Assembly: GCF_000763295.1 (NCBI RefSeq)
Contig: NZ_JRJE01000032.1
Span: 620,001-684,000 of the forward strand
DNA: 64,000 nucleotides
Direction of reading: 5' to 3'
From: Thalassospira australica
Lineage (GTDB): Bacteria; Pseudomonadota; Alphaproteobacteria; Rhodospirillales; Thalassospiraceae
Shown here: positions 26,153 through 35,049 of the stretch, piece by piece
Position numbering within the stretch: the stretch's first letter is position 1
Layout of the letters: every line of letters begins with the position of its first letter
Made by a program: the position numbers and the translations under genes
The notes under the pieces: generated by a model
What the model saw: the letters and a program-made list of their open reading frames with translations, nothing else
Told to the model about the DNA's origin: nothing
Database searches by the model: none

Positions 26153-27430
26153 ATGCCTGACGACAAAAATACGCCTGATGCGGTGCAATCGTCTGCCAAG
26201 ACCCGTGATCAGTACGAAACATATCCCTATCCGGCACGAAACCCGGAGGACGAGGATAAGCGCCTGATCACGGGCTCGCCGGGAAACTGGGACGAAGTTG
26301 TTCATTTTGTCTTTGGCGGGCGTGATCCCACGGCCCAAACCAAAAGCGGTAAAATCAGAATTCTGGTTGCTGGCGGGGGCACCGGCGATGCGCTGGTAAT
26401 GCTGGCCCAGCAGGCGCGCGACCGCAAGGTCAAGGCAGATATCGTTTATATTGATCTGTCTGAAACCTCGCGCGAAATTGCCGAAGCCCGGATCAAGCGT
26501 CGCGGCCTTGAAAAAAACGTCACCTTCGTCACCGGATCATTTGTTGATCAGGCCTCTGAATATGGCCCGTTTGACTATATTGATTGCTGTGGTGTGCTTC
26601 ATCATTTGCCAGACCCCGATGCCGGGCTGAAAGCCTTGACCGACTCGCTCAAACCCAACGGTGGCATGGGGTTGATGGTCTATGGCGAGTTGGGCCGTCA
26701 GGGCGTCTATCACATGCAGGAAATGATGGAACGCCTCAATGCCGAGGCGGGCGGATCAAGACGCCTGAATTTCGGCAAGGCCCTGTTTAATTCCCTGCCG
26801 GGCACCAATTGGCTCAAACGAAATCCCTTTGTTGGTGATCACATCCATGGTGGGGATGCCGGGTTTTATGACCTTTTGCTTCATCAGCAGGATCGTGCCT
26901 ACCGCGTTGATGAAGTGTTTGATTTCGTTGAAAAGGCCGGATTGCGTCTGCAGAACTTTATCGAACCGATGCGCTATGACCCGACAACCTATTGTTCGCG
27001 TCATGATGTGCTGGACCGCGCGATGCATGTGCCATTTCGCGAACGTGCCGCCCTTGCCGAACTAATGGCTGGCAACATCACCAAACACACCTTTTACGTC
27101 GTAAAGGCCAAAAACAAGGTCAAGCCACCGGTTCCGTCCCAGGATGCCATCCCTTTCTTTACCCGTGTTGACGGGGCGGCATTGGCGCGCTCTGTTGCCA
27201 AAACCGGCAACATCAAGATCACCTTTACCGGCCTTGCGGTGACCCGCACCATGCCCTCGGCATCACCGGCAATCCTGTCGCGGATTGATGGCAAGCGCTC
27301 GATTGGTGAAATCTACGAGATGTTCGATCCCAAACCGGAAAAGTTTGAATTCAACGCGCAATTTGCGGTGATGTATTCCGTTCTCAATGCTGCAAACCTG
27401 ATGTATCTGCGCTATTCCGACAAAAAGTAG
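26153..27430 (+). CDS. class I SAM-dependent methyltransferase with C-terminal winged-helix-like domain
   Basis: 425 residues. The SAM-binding motif I is ILVAGGGTGDALVML (about 65-80), with an acidic motif II after DIVYIDLSE and post-motif DYIDCCGVLHHLPDP near 145. N-terminal DQYETYPYPARNPED is a recognisable opening of this methyltransferase group, which I recall in Rhodospirillales. Residues about 345-425 (AILSRIDGKRSIGEIYEMF) resemble a PqqD/winged-helix module. The methyl acceptor is unknown. The gene is followed by a strong hairpin terminator. Confidence 0.88.
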   Translation: MPDDKNTPDAVQSSAKTRDQYETYPYPARNPEDEDKRLITGSPGNWDEVVHFVFGGRDPTAQTKSGKIRILVAGGGTGDALVMLAQQARDRKVKADIVYIDLSETSREIAEARIKRRGLEKNVTFVTGSFVDQASEYGPFDYIDCCGVLHHLPDPDAGLKALTDSLKPNGGMGLMVYGELGRQGVYHMQEMMERLNAEAGGSRRLNFGKALFNSLPGTNWLKRNPFVGDHIHGGDAGFYDLLLHQQDRAYRVDEVFDFVEKAGLRLQNFIEPMRYDPTTYCSRHDVLDRAMHVPFRERAALAELMAGNITKHTFYVVKAKNKVKPPVPSQDAIPFFTRVDGAALARSVAKTGNIKITFTGLAVTRTMPSASPAILSRIDGKRSIGEIYEMFDPKPEKFEFNAQFAVMYSVLNAANLMYLRYSDKK

Positions 27431-27477
27431 GTCTGGCGATATTCGTGCGTTTGCGCACGGGGCCCTTCGCCCAGGAC

Positions 27478-27516
27478 AAAAAAAATGCCGGTCGCAGGGG
27501 GTGCAACCGGCATTTT
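27478..27516. terminator. strong bidirectional terminator
   Basis: AAAATGCCGGT (27482-27492) pairs with ACCGGCATTTT (27506-27516). Eight A residues on its left form a T-run for minus-strand transcripts (the DUF1127 unit); TTTT on the right serves the methyltransferase gene. Confidence 0.85.
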
Positions 27517-27533
27517 AGGATCTGAACCCAATT

Positions 27534-27568
27534 ACGCATGTTTCGGCGGGGGGAGCCAAAACATGCGT
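27534..27568. other. long hairpin in the 3' untranslated region of the DUF1127 unit
   Basis: ACGCATGTTT (27534-27543) pairs perfectly with AAACATGCGT (27559-27568), continued by GGC/GCC after a one-base mismatch, loop GGGGGGA. It lies between the 33-residue ORF and the terminator, so it should be transcribed as a stable 3' structure. Confidence 0.6.
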
Positions 27569-27589
27569 TCAGGGATCAGTCGTACGGGC

Positions 27590-27691
27590 TTATTTCAGGC
27601 TCAGACCTTTCCACGCATCCATCAGCGCTTCGATCAGCACCGTGAGCGGGAAGGTAAGTGCACCCTGCAGCGGGGAAACATTGTTCTGCAT
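27590..27691 (-). CDS. 33-residue peptide downstream of the DUF1127 gene
   Basis: A complete short frame, ATG at 27691 to TAA at 27590, beginning MQNNVSPLQGAL and ending DAWKGLSLK. It starts 33 bases after the DUF1127 stop, before any terminator, so the two share a transcript. The codons are the preferred ones of this genome. The middle (LTFPLTVLIEALMDAWKGL) could form one amphipathic or membrane-associated helix. Only a weak ribosome site (AGAG) is seen. Too short for standard gene callers. Function unknown; small proteins next to DUF1127 genes fit a regulatory or RNA-binding theme, which is inference. Confidence 0.5.
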   Translation of the reverse strand: MQNNVSPLQGALTFPLTVLIEALMDAWKGLSLK

Positions 27692-27724
27692 GACAAAATA
27701 CTCTGTTGTGCGCGCTTGCGCGAT

Positions 27725-27934
27725 TTACGCTTTCCAGAACGGCTTTGCGGCTTCTTTGCGTGCGTCATATGCGTTCCAGCCGATATCGCGCAGGATGCGG
27801 CTGTCCATAACTGCAAGCTCCTGACGCAGGGCGTGGCGCTTCAGCCATTCACGAGGCAGGTCCAGCAGGCTGGCAACACCGTCGCTGTGACGTGGTGCAA
27901 CGAACGCGGCAGTTTCTTTGGTGATTGCGACCAT
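27725..27934 (-). CDS. DUF1127 (YjiS-like) small protein
   Basis: 69 residues. The C-terminal half LAVMDSRILRDIGW followed by RKEAAKPFW is the DUF1127 signature, a short arginine- and aspartate-containing module common in alphaproteobacteria. Members have been tied to RNA turnover, phosphate and stress responses, for example as small RNA-binding proteins in Rhodobacter. AAGGA lies eight bases before the ATG. A LysR gene starts divergently 167 bases away. A 33-residue frame and a hairpin follow it. Confidence 0.88.
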   Translation of the reverse strand: MVAITKETAAFVAPRHSDGVASLLDLPREWLKRHALRQELAVMDSRILRDIGWNAYDARKEAAKPFWKA

Positions 27935-28101
27935 GATCTCATTCCTTTTAAATCCAGGCCAGCTCTCAACAATTCAGCGGCCCAAGCATCGATGATGCGT
28001 ATGTGTAATGTCGTTAAACCCTGAGTTACGCCTAAAAACACTTGCGCTCAAACCATCTTTTGTCATCATTGCATGAGTTTTAGTCATGCAAAGCCATTGC
28101 C

Positions 28102-29052
28102 ATGAAACGCCGACCATTGCCGTTAAATGCGCTTCGTGCCTTCGAAGTAGCCGGAAGACTCGAAAGTTTCACCAAAGCGTCACATGAGCTTAACGTGACC
28201 CAGGGGGCGGTCAGTCGGCAGGTGCAACATCTGGAAGAGGTTCTGGGACGCAAGCTGTTTGAGCGCCATCACAGAAGCCTCAAGTTGACGCGTGCGGGAC
28301 GTAACCTTCTGGAATCACTAACACCTGCTTTTGATGAAATCGAACATGCTGTGTCCAAGGTCGAAGACCGGGCCGATGACACGCAGCTTTCCGTGGTGGC
28401 ACCACTGACCTTTTCCATGCGCTGGATCGTGCCCAGACTCGGTCGTTTCCAGATGGAATATCCCCACCTTCAGGTGCAGCTTGGCACCTATAATGACGAT
28501 TCTTCTGATATTGATTTTAACGAAGTCGATATCGCGGTGCGGTTTGCCGATACGCAGGATGATCAGCTTGCCCACGAATTTCTGACCGGCGAACGCCTGT
28601 TGCCGGTCTGTCATCCCACATTGGCCAAGCAACTTGAAACCCCCGACGACCTCGCCAATGTGACGTTGTTGCATTGTTCCGCCCAACGTGAAGACTGGCG
28701 TATCTGGCTTGAGGGTACCGGTATTCAGGGCGTCAATGGGGACCGCGGCCCGGTCTTTGCCACTCTTGATATGGCGATGGAGGCCGCGGCAAGTGGCTTT
28801 GGTGTGGTGATTTCCGATCCGGCGATGATTGGCGAATATGTCGTCACCAACCGCTTGACTGTGCCGTTCGATTTACCGGTCGACAGTCCCTATGCCTATT
28901 CACTGTGCTATCCGCGCGGGCGCCTGGAACGGCGCAAGGTGCGCGCCTTCCGTGATTGGTTGATGAGCGAGATCAATCTTGAAACCGCGCGGCGTAAACT
29001 GGCGCAAAAAGACACTTTAACGGGCCAGGGTGATAACCCATTCACAGGATGA
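28102..29052 (+). CDS. LysR-family transcriptional regulator (GcvA-like)
   Basis: 316 residues. The opening RRPLPLNALRAFEVAGR and helix-turn-helix TKASHELNVTQGAVSRQVQHLE (about 24-45; cited in parts) match the GcvA branch; the effector domain (about 92-300) is of the LysR substrate-binding type. The divergent neighbour is the DUF1127 unit and the downstream one is yejA, 150 bases away. Either could be its target, but GcvA-type regulators often act elsewhere. The target is unproven. Confidence 0.92.
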   Translation: MKRRPLPLNALRAFEVAGRLESFTKASHELNVTQGAVSRQVQHLEEVLGRKLFERHHRSLKLTRAGRNLLESLTPAFDEIEHAVSKVEDRADDTQLSVVAPLTFSMRWIVPRLGRFQMEYPHLQVQLGTYNDDSSDIDFNEVDIAVRFADTQDDQLAHEFLTGERLLPVCHPTLAKQLETPDDLANVTLLHCSAQREDWRIWLEGTGIQGVNGDRGPVFATLDMAMEAAASGFGVVISDPAMIGEYVVTNRLTVPFDLPVDSPYAYSLCYPRGRLERRKVRAFRDWLMSEINLETARRKLAQKDTLTGQGDNPFTG

Positions 29053-29208
29053 TGCCTTGAAATTGAACCATTTAGTAGAGAGTATCTTTACCAAAATGTG
29101 TCTAGGCTCAGGACACCATCAGGGCCAAAACATCGCCAAAACATCGTGACAACAGGCAGCGGGCCATCGTTAAAGGCCGGTGCCATCAGGGGAAAGACGA
29201 TTAGTCAC

Positions 29209-31161
29209 ATGATTGCGTATGCAGCCAGCATGAATTTGCCGGTCAGGGAACGGTTGGGCAAGGCAGTGACATCAATGCTGTTTGCCGGTGTGTTTGCACT
29301 GTTTGCAGGCATGTTGCCAGCCGACGGGGCGTTGGCGCAAAACAGCAACACGCCAAACATCAACCCTGCGCCAACGGTTGCCGTCGAAGAAGCAAATCTG
29401 GCACCGCTGACGACAAAATCACACGGCATTTCGCTGTATGGTGATTTGAAATACGGGCCGGACTTTCATCATTTTGATTATGTGAATCCCGATGCGCCCA
29501 AGGGCGGCAAACTGATCCAGTCTTCGATTGTCGCGTTCGATACGCTCAATCCCTTTACGCTGAAGGGATCGGCGGCGGCCGGCATCGGCCTGATCTATGA
29601 CAGCCTGATGGTTGCAAGTGCCGATGAACCCTATGCGATGTATGGCTTGATCGCACATGCCATCGAAGTCCCCAATGACCGATCCTTTGCGATTTTTCAC
29701 ATTGATCCGCGTGCCAGGTTTCAGGACGGCAGCGACATCACCGCCGATGATGTGAAGTTTTCCTATGAAATACTGCTTGAAAAGGGCAGCCCGGTCTATC
29801 GCCAGATTTTCTCGCAAATCGAGGGGGCAGAAGTCATTGACGAATTGACCGTCAAATTCACCTTCAAGCCGGGCAACAACCGCGAAACACCGATGACGGT
29901 CGCAGGCATTTCGATCATGCCGCGCGCTTTCTGGGAAGGTAAGGATTTCTCCAAAACCACCTTTGAGCTTCCGGTCGGCAGCGGGGCCTATAAAGTCGCC
30001 AGCATCGAGGCGGGACGTCGCATTACCTATGAACGTGATCCCGATTACTGGGCAGCGGACTTGCCGGTCAATCGCGGGCAGAACAATTTCGACACCATCC
30101 AGTATGACACCTACCTCGACCCCGAAGTGCAGCGCCAGGCCTTCCTTGCCGGGGAATATATGATCCGCTCGGAACATTCATCGCGTGACTGGAACACGGC
30201 CTATGATACGCCTGCGGTAGAACGCGGTGATATCCAAAAGGAATTCATGCCCGACAATCTGCCATCGGGTATGCAGGCTTATGTTTTGAATGTGCGCAAT
30301 CCGCTGTTTTCTGATCGGCGCGTGCGACGTGCCCTGCAATACGGGTTGGATTTTCAGTGGCTGAACCGTGCAATGTTTTACGGTGCCTATAGCCGCACGG
30401 ACAGCTTCTTTGCGAACTCGGAACTGGCGGCAACCGGGGTGCCGACCGGGGATGAACTGGCCCTGCTTGAACCTTATCGCGATCAGTTGCCTGCACGGTT
30501 GTTTAACGAACCCTACACCCTGCCAAACTTCGATGCGCCCAATGGCCGCCGCGATGCGCTCCGCGAATCCATGACGCTTCTGAACGAAGCGGGCTGGGAA
30601 GTACGTGACAAGGTTCTGGTCAATAAGGAAACCGGGCAACCCTTCCGGTTTGAACTGATCATTCGCCAACCGGGGCTTGAGAAGATCGCCCTGGTCGTCA
30701 AATCCCGCCTTAAGCAGCTTGGCGTTGAAATGGACATTCGCCTGATTGACACCGGACAATGGGTCAATCGTATTCAGGCCTTTGATTTCGAAGCCACGAC
30801 CTTCTGGTGGACGCAATCGCTGACGCCGGGCAATGAACAACGCGTTTTCTGGAGCTCGGAAGCCGCCGATCAGCCCGGCTCGCGCAACTTTGCCGGGATC
30901 AAGGACCCGGTGGTTGATGCCATGGTCGAACATGTTGCATCCGCTGACAGTTGGGACGAACTGGTCGCCGCGACCCGCGCGCTCGACCGTGTGTTGCTGT
31001 GGGGGGATTATGTCATTCCGCAATGGTATCTGGGCGGGGATCGCATGGTGTGGTGGAACATCTTTGGCCGACCCGAAGATGTCCCGCTCAGGGGAATGTC
31101 GATCATGCGCTGGTGGTTTGATCCCGAAAAGGCTGCCAAACTTCAGATGGGGGGGAACTAG
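29209..31161 (+). CDS. yejA: YejA-type extracytoplasmic solute-binding protein (oligopeptide / microcin C)
   Basis: About 650 residues from ATG 29209; the start is uncertain, since the frame stays open to a GTG at 29098 and no start has a strong ribosome site. A signal peptide follows (SMLFAGVFALFAGMLPADGALAQ region). The mature start HGISLYGDLKYG and VNPDAPKGGKL are diagnostic of YejA within SBP family 5. It binds peptides in the periplasm and delivers them to YejBEF; in E. coli the same system takes up the antibiotic microcin C. It is first in a four-gene operon whose gene order matches E. coli yejABEF. Confidence 0.92.
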   Translation: MIAYAASMNLPVRERLGKAVTSMLFAGVFALFAGMLPADGALAQNSNTPNINPAPTVAVEEANLAPLTTKSHGISLYGDLKYGPDFHHFDYVNPDAPKGGKLIQSSIVAFDTLNPFTLKGSAAAGIGLIYDSLMVASADEPYAMYGLIAHAIEVPNDRSFAIFHIDPRARFQDGSDITADDVKFSYEILLEKGSPVYRQIFSQIEGAEVIDELTVKFTFKPGNNRETPMTVAGISIMPRAFWEGKDFSKTTFELPVGSGAYKVASIEAGRRITYERDPDYWAADLPVNRGQNNFDTIQYDTYLDPEVQRQAFLAGEYMIRSEHSSRDWNTAYDTPAVERGDIQKEFMPDNLPSGMQAYVLNVRNPLFSDRRVRRALQYGLDFQWLNRAMFYGAYSRTDSFFANSELAATGVPTGDELALLEPYRDQLPARLFNEPYTLPNFDAPNGRRDALRESMTLLNEAGWEVRDKVLVNKETGQPFRFELIIRQPGLEKIALVVKSRLKQLGVEMDIRLIDTGQWVNRIQAFDFEATTFWWTQSLTPGNEQRVFWSSEAADQPGSRNFAGIKDPVVDAMVEHVASADSWDELVAATRALDRVLLWGDYVIPQWYLGGDRMVWWNIFGRPEDVPLRGMSIMRWWFDPEKAAKLQMGGN

Positions 31162-31164
31162 GCC

Positions 31165-32289
31165 ATGCTGAACTATATTCTTCGGCGTTTGCTTCTGATC
31201 CCGGTAACCCTGTTTGGCATCATGGTGCTGAATTTTGCGATCATTCAGTTCGCGCCGGGCGGGCCGGTTGAACAGATCATTGCCCAGTTGCAGGGAACCG
31301 ATGTTTCCGCGACCGCACGTGTCACCAACCAGGGGGCTGAAAGCGGCAGTGGCGGTGGTGGTTCTGCCGCATCGTCGGCGTCGGGCAACAATTTTTCCTC
31401 GACGTCCGATTATCGCGGTGCGCAGGGGCTTGATCCGGAAATCATCAAACAGCTCGAAGTGCAGTTTGGTTTTGATAAACCCGCACACGAGCGGTTCTGG
31501 ATGATGATGAAGAACTATCTGACCTTTGATTTCGGCCAAAGCTATTTTCAGGACCGCGATGTGGTCGATCTGGTGCTGGATAAAATGCCGGTCTCGATTT
31601 CGCTTGGGATCTGGTCAACCCTGATCATTTACATCATCTCGATCCCGCTTGGCATCACCAAGGCGGTGCGTGATGGCTCGAATTTCGATATCTGGTCGTC
31701 CGCTGCGATCATTGTCGGCTTTGCCATTCCCGGCTTCTTGTTTGCCGTGATGTTGATCGTCGTCTTTGCCGGGGGCAGCTATTTTGACTGGTTCCCGTTG
31801 CGCGGTCTGACATCGTCCAACTGGGAACAATTGTCGTGGTTTGAAAAAATCCTCGATTACTTCTGGCATCTGACATTGCCAATCATTGCGCTGACGATTT
31901 CGGGTTTCGCAACGCTGACCATGCTGACCAAGAACTCGTTTCTTGATGAAATCAACAAGCAGTATGTCGTCACCGCACGGGCCAAGGGGCTGACGGAAAA
32001 ACGTGTGCTGTACGGGCATGTGTTTCGCAATGCCATGCTTTTGATCATTGCCGGTTTCCCAAGTGCGTTGGTGGGCATGTTGTTTACCGGGTCGGTCCTG
32101 ATCGAAGTGATCTTCTCGCTCGACGGGCTTGGATTGCTTGGCTTTAACGCGGTGATGACGCGTGATTATCCGGTGATGTTTGCAACGCTTTACTTCTTTA
32201 CGCTGTTTGGCCTGATCATGAATTTGATCAGTGACCTGAGTTATCATTTCGTTGATCCCAGGATCGACTTTGAAGCGCGGGGGAATTGA
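31165..32289 (+). CDS. yejB: YejB-type ABC transporter permease
   Basis: 374 residues. The first helix ([21 protein letters not shown]) and the following [13 protein letters not shown] are typical DppB/YejB features. Between residues about 48 and 85 it has the long Gly/Ser-rich periplasmic insert ending in [16 protein letters not shown] that distinguishes YejB from DppB. The EAA-type loop is in [27 protein letters not shown]. It pairs with YejE in the membrane. The gene lies four bases after yejA and overlaps the yejE reading frame boundary. Confidence 0.95.
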   Translation: MLNYILRRLLLIPVTLFGIMVLNFAIIQFAPGGPVEQIIAQLQGTDVSATARVTNQGAESGSGGGGSAASSASGNNFSSTSDYRGAQGLDPEIIKQLEVQFGFDKPAHERFWMMMKNYLTFDFGQSYFQDRDVVDLVLDKMPVSISLGIWSTLIIYIISIPLGITKAVRDGSNFDIWSSAAIIVGFAIPGFLFAVMLIVVFAGGSYFDWFPLRGLTSSNWEQLSWFEKILDYFWHLTLPIIALTISGFATLTMLTKNSFLDEINKQYVVTARAKGLTEKRVLYGHVFRNAMLLIIAGFPSALVGMLFTGSVLIEVIFSLDGLGLLGFNAVMTRDYPVMFATLYFFTLFGLIMNLISDLSYHFVDPRIDFEARGN

Positions 32290-32291
32290 TC

Positions 32292-33323
32292 ATGGCAAGT
32301 TACGTTCTCTCACCGCTGAACCGTCGGCGTCTGTCAAACTTCAAGGCCAACAAGCGTGGCTATTGGTCGCTTGTGATCTTTACCATTCTGTTTGTCATCT
32401 GCCTTGTCGCTGAACTGGTCGCCAATGACAAACCGATCTTCGTTAAATACGGCGATGACTGGTATGTGCCGATCGTATCAAGCCATCCCGAAACGGTATA
32501 TGGCGGCGATTTCGACATCGAGACCGACTTCTATGATCCCTATATTCAGGGCAAGATATCTGAGAACGGTTTTGCCATCTGGCCGTTGATCCCGTTTTCC
32601 TATGACACCATTGATTTTGAAATGCGCGAACCGCAACCGGCCCCGCCCTCAACGCGCCATTGGCTGGGCACCGATGAGTTGGGCCGTGATGTGCTTGCGC
32701 GCCTGATATATGGGTTCCGCATTTCGATCCTGTTTGGTCTGGCATTGACCGCCGTCAGCTCGGTCATCGGCATTGCAGCTGGCGCGGTGCAGGGCTATTT
32801 CGGCGGCTGGGTTGATCTGGGTTTCCAGCGCGTGATTGAAATCTGGTCGGGGCTGCCGCAACTCTTTATCCTGATCATTCTCGCCAGCCTGTTTGCACCG
32901 GGTTTCTGGACATTGTTGTTCATTCTGGTGCTGTTTAGCTGGATGAGTTTGACCGGTCTTGTCCGTGCCGAATTCCTGCGTGCGCGCAATTTCGAATATG
33001 TCCGGGCGGCCCGTGCGCTTGGCATGACCGACACCCGGATCATGTATCGCCATGTTCTGCCCAATGCGATGGTTGCGACCATCACCTTCCTGCCGTTTGT
33101 GCTCAACGGTTCGATTGTCGCACTCACATCCCTCGACTTCCTGTCGCTGGGCATGCCGCCGGGGTCGCCCTCGCTTGGTGAATTGCTGTTCCAGGGCAAG
33201 AACAACCTTCAGGCCCCCTGGCTTGGTATCACGGCCTTCTTTGCCATTGCTGTCATGCTCAGCCTTTTGATCTTTATTGGCGAGGCGGTGCGCGATGCGT
33301 TTGATCCGCGCAAGACGTTTTAA
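32292..33323 (+). CDS. yejE: YejE-type ABC transporter permease
   Basis: 343 residues from the ATG at 32292, two bases after the yejB stop; an in-frame TTG at 32286 is possible. It opens with SPLNRRRLSNFKANKRGYWS and has the YejE-specific periplasmic segment with ETDFYDPYIQ and the motif HWLGTDELGRDVLARLIYG, followed by six helices. The coupling loop is FEYVRAARALGMTDTRIMYRHVLPNA. Second permease of the peptide importer. Confidence 0.95.
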   Translation: MASYVLSPLNRRRLSNFKANKRGYWSLVIFTILFVICLVAELVANDKPIFVKYGDDWYVPIVSSHPETVYGGDFDIETDFYDPYIQGKISENGFAIWPLIPFSYDTIDFEMREPQPAPPSTRHWLGTDELGRDVLARLIYGFRISILFGLALTAVSSVIGIAAGAVQGYFGGWVDLGFQRVIEIWSGLPQLFILIILASLFAPGFWTLLFILVLFSWMSLTGLVRAEFLRARNFEYVRAARALGMTDTRIMYRHVLPNAMVATITFLPFVLNGSIVALTSLDFLSLGMPPGSPSLGELLFQGKNNLQAPWLGITAFFAIAVMLSLLIFIGEAVRDAFDPRKTF

Positions 33324-33334
33324 GGAGTAGGAAA

Positions 33335-34969
33335 ATGACAGAGCAATCCGCCCATCAGCCGCTCCTTGCCATCAATGACCTGTCGGTCAATTTTGGGGAT
33401 GTGTCGGCGGTCAAACATGTTTCCTTTACCCTTGCGCGTGGTGAAACCATGGCGCTTGTAGGTGAAAGTGGATCGGGTAAATCGGTCACGGCCCTTTCGA
33501 TCCTGCAATTGCTGCCCTATCCGCGTGCCAGCCATCCGTCCGGATCGATCATTTTTGACGGGCAGGAAATGGTCGGCGCCAAGGAACGCACGCTGCGCAA
33601 GATCCGCGGCAACCGGATTTCCATGATCTTTCAGGAACCGATGACCTCGCTGAACCCGCTACACAATATCGAAAAGCAGGTCGGCGAGGTGTTATTGCTC
33701 CACAAAGGCTTGCGCGGTGCCAAGGCGCGTGCGCGCATTCTTGAATTGCTCGAACTTGTTGGCATTCCCGATCCGCAATCGCGCCTTAAGGCCCTTCCGC
33801 ATGAACTTTCCGGCGGGCAGCGACAGCGTGTGATGATCGCCATGGCGCTTGCCAACGAACCGGAACTGCTGATTGCCGATGAACCGACCACGGCTCTTGA
33901 TGTCACCATTCAGGCGCAAATCCTTGAATTGCTCAAGGACTTGCAGGCCAAGCTTGGCATGGCGTTGTTGCTGATCACCCATGATCTTCAGATCGTGCAG
34001 AAAATGGCGCAAACCGTTTGTGTGATGAAGGATGGCGAGATTGTCGAGGCGGGCGACGGACGCAAACTTTTTGACAATCCCAAACATGCCTACACCAAAA
34101 AGCTGCTTTCAGCCGTGCCAGGTGGCGAGGCCCCCAAGCTACCTGCAAACGCAACAGGATTGCTTGAAACCAGTAACATTCAAGTACAATTCCCCATTGG
34201 CCGCAAAGGTATTCTGGGGCGTCCGGATCATTATCTGAATGCGGTTGATCAGATTTCGCTGACCCTGAAACAAGGCGAGACCCTTGGCATTGTCGGGGAA
34301 AGCGGATCGGGTAAAACCACCCTTGCCATGGCGATCCTGCGCCTGTTGAAATCAAGTGGCGACATCAGCTTTGATGGTCAGGATATTCGCGGGTTTTCCG
34401 GGGCAGACCTGCGCAAGCTGCGCCGCGATATGCAGGTTGTGTTTCAGGATCCGTTCGGATCACTCAGCCCACGCATGTCCATCGCCCAGATTGTCGGCGA
34501 AGGGCTTGAAATCCACGAGCCCTCCCTGACCAAGGCTGAACGCGAAGCCCGCATTGCCGAGGCGCTTTCTGAAGTCGATCTGCCGCAAAATGCCATGGAC
34601 CGCTATCCGCATGAATTTTCCGGCGGACAGCGTCAGCGCATTTCAATTGCCCGCGCATTGGTCCTAAAGCCGCGTTTCATCGTATTAGATGAACCAACAT
34701 CGGCTCTTGATATGTCTGTGCAGGCACAAATCGTTGATTTACTGCGTGATTTGCAGGCGCGTCACAAGATGGCATACTTGTTCATCAGCCACGATTTGCG
34801 CGTTGTACGGGCATTATCCCATCGTGTGATGGTGATGAAGGGCGGGAAACTGGTTGAAAGCGGGGCGGCGGCAGATGTGTTTGACAACCCTCAGCAGCCC
34901 TACACCAAGGCGTTGCTGGCAGCAGCCCTTGATCTTAAGGCTGCCGGGACAGATTTTGTCAGGAACTAA
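33335..34969 (+). CDS. yejF: YejF-type ABC ATPase with two nucleotide-binding domains
   Basis: 544 residues, two fused ATPase domains. Walker A motifs are GESGSGKS (about 46) and GESGSGKT (about 323); signatures are LSGGQRQRVMIAMAL and FSGGQRQRISIARAL; Walker B motifs LLIADEPTTALD and FIVLDEPTSALD. Each domain ends with an oligopeptide-transporter extension (NPKHAYTKKLLSAVP; NPQQPYTKALLAAAL). It energises YejBE. The gene begins 11 bases after yejE behind AAGGAG and closes the operon. Confidence 0.95.
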   Translation: MTEQSAHQPLLAINDLSVNFGDVSAVKHVSFTLARGETMALVGESGSGKSVTALSILQLLPYPRASHPSGSIIFDGQEMVGAKERTLRKIRGNRISMIFQEPMTSLNPLHNIEKQVGEVLLLHKGLRGAKARARILELLELVGIPDPQSRLKALPHELSGGQRQRVMIAMALANEPELLIADEPTTALDVTIQAQILELLKDLQAKLGMALLLITHDLQIVQKMAQTVCVMKDGEIVEAGDGRKLFDNPKHAYTKKLLSAVPGGEAPKLPANATGLLETSNIQVQFPIGRKGILGRPDHYLNAVDQISLTLKQGETLGIVGESGSGKTTLAMAILRLLKSSGDISFDGQDIRGFSGADLRKLRRDMQVVFQDPFGSLSPRMSIAQIVGEGLEIHEPSLTKAEREARIAEALSEVDLPQNAMDRYPHEFSGGQRQRISIARALVLKPRFIVLDEPTSALDMSVQAQIVDLLRDLQARHKMAYLFISHDLRVVRALSHRVMVMKGGKLVESGAAADVFDNPQQPYTKALLAAALDLKAAGTDFVRN

Positions 34970-35049
34970 ACGCAGAATTTTGCCCTCAGGCCCGCTAGAA
35001 CATCTTTGAAGACATAAAAATAACACGACCGAAAAGGCAGGAAGTAAAG

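Noticed and set aside
27485..28024. 179-codon plus-strand frame covering the DUF1127 gene
   Set aside because: The DUF1127 signature on the minus strand is decisive, and this frame crosses a terminator.
30178..31539. 453-codon open frame on the minus strand across yejA and yejB
   Set aside because: It is a shadow of strongly supported genes on the plus strand, with no family similarity and His/Arg/Gln-rich composition typical of antisense frames.
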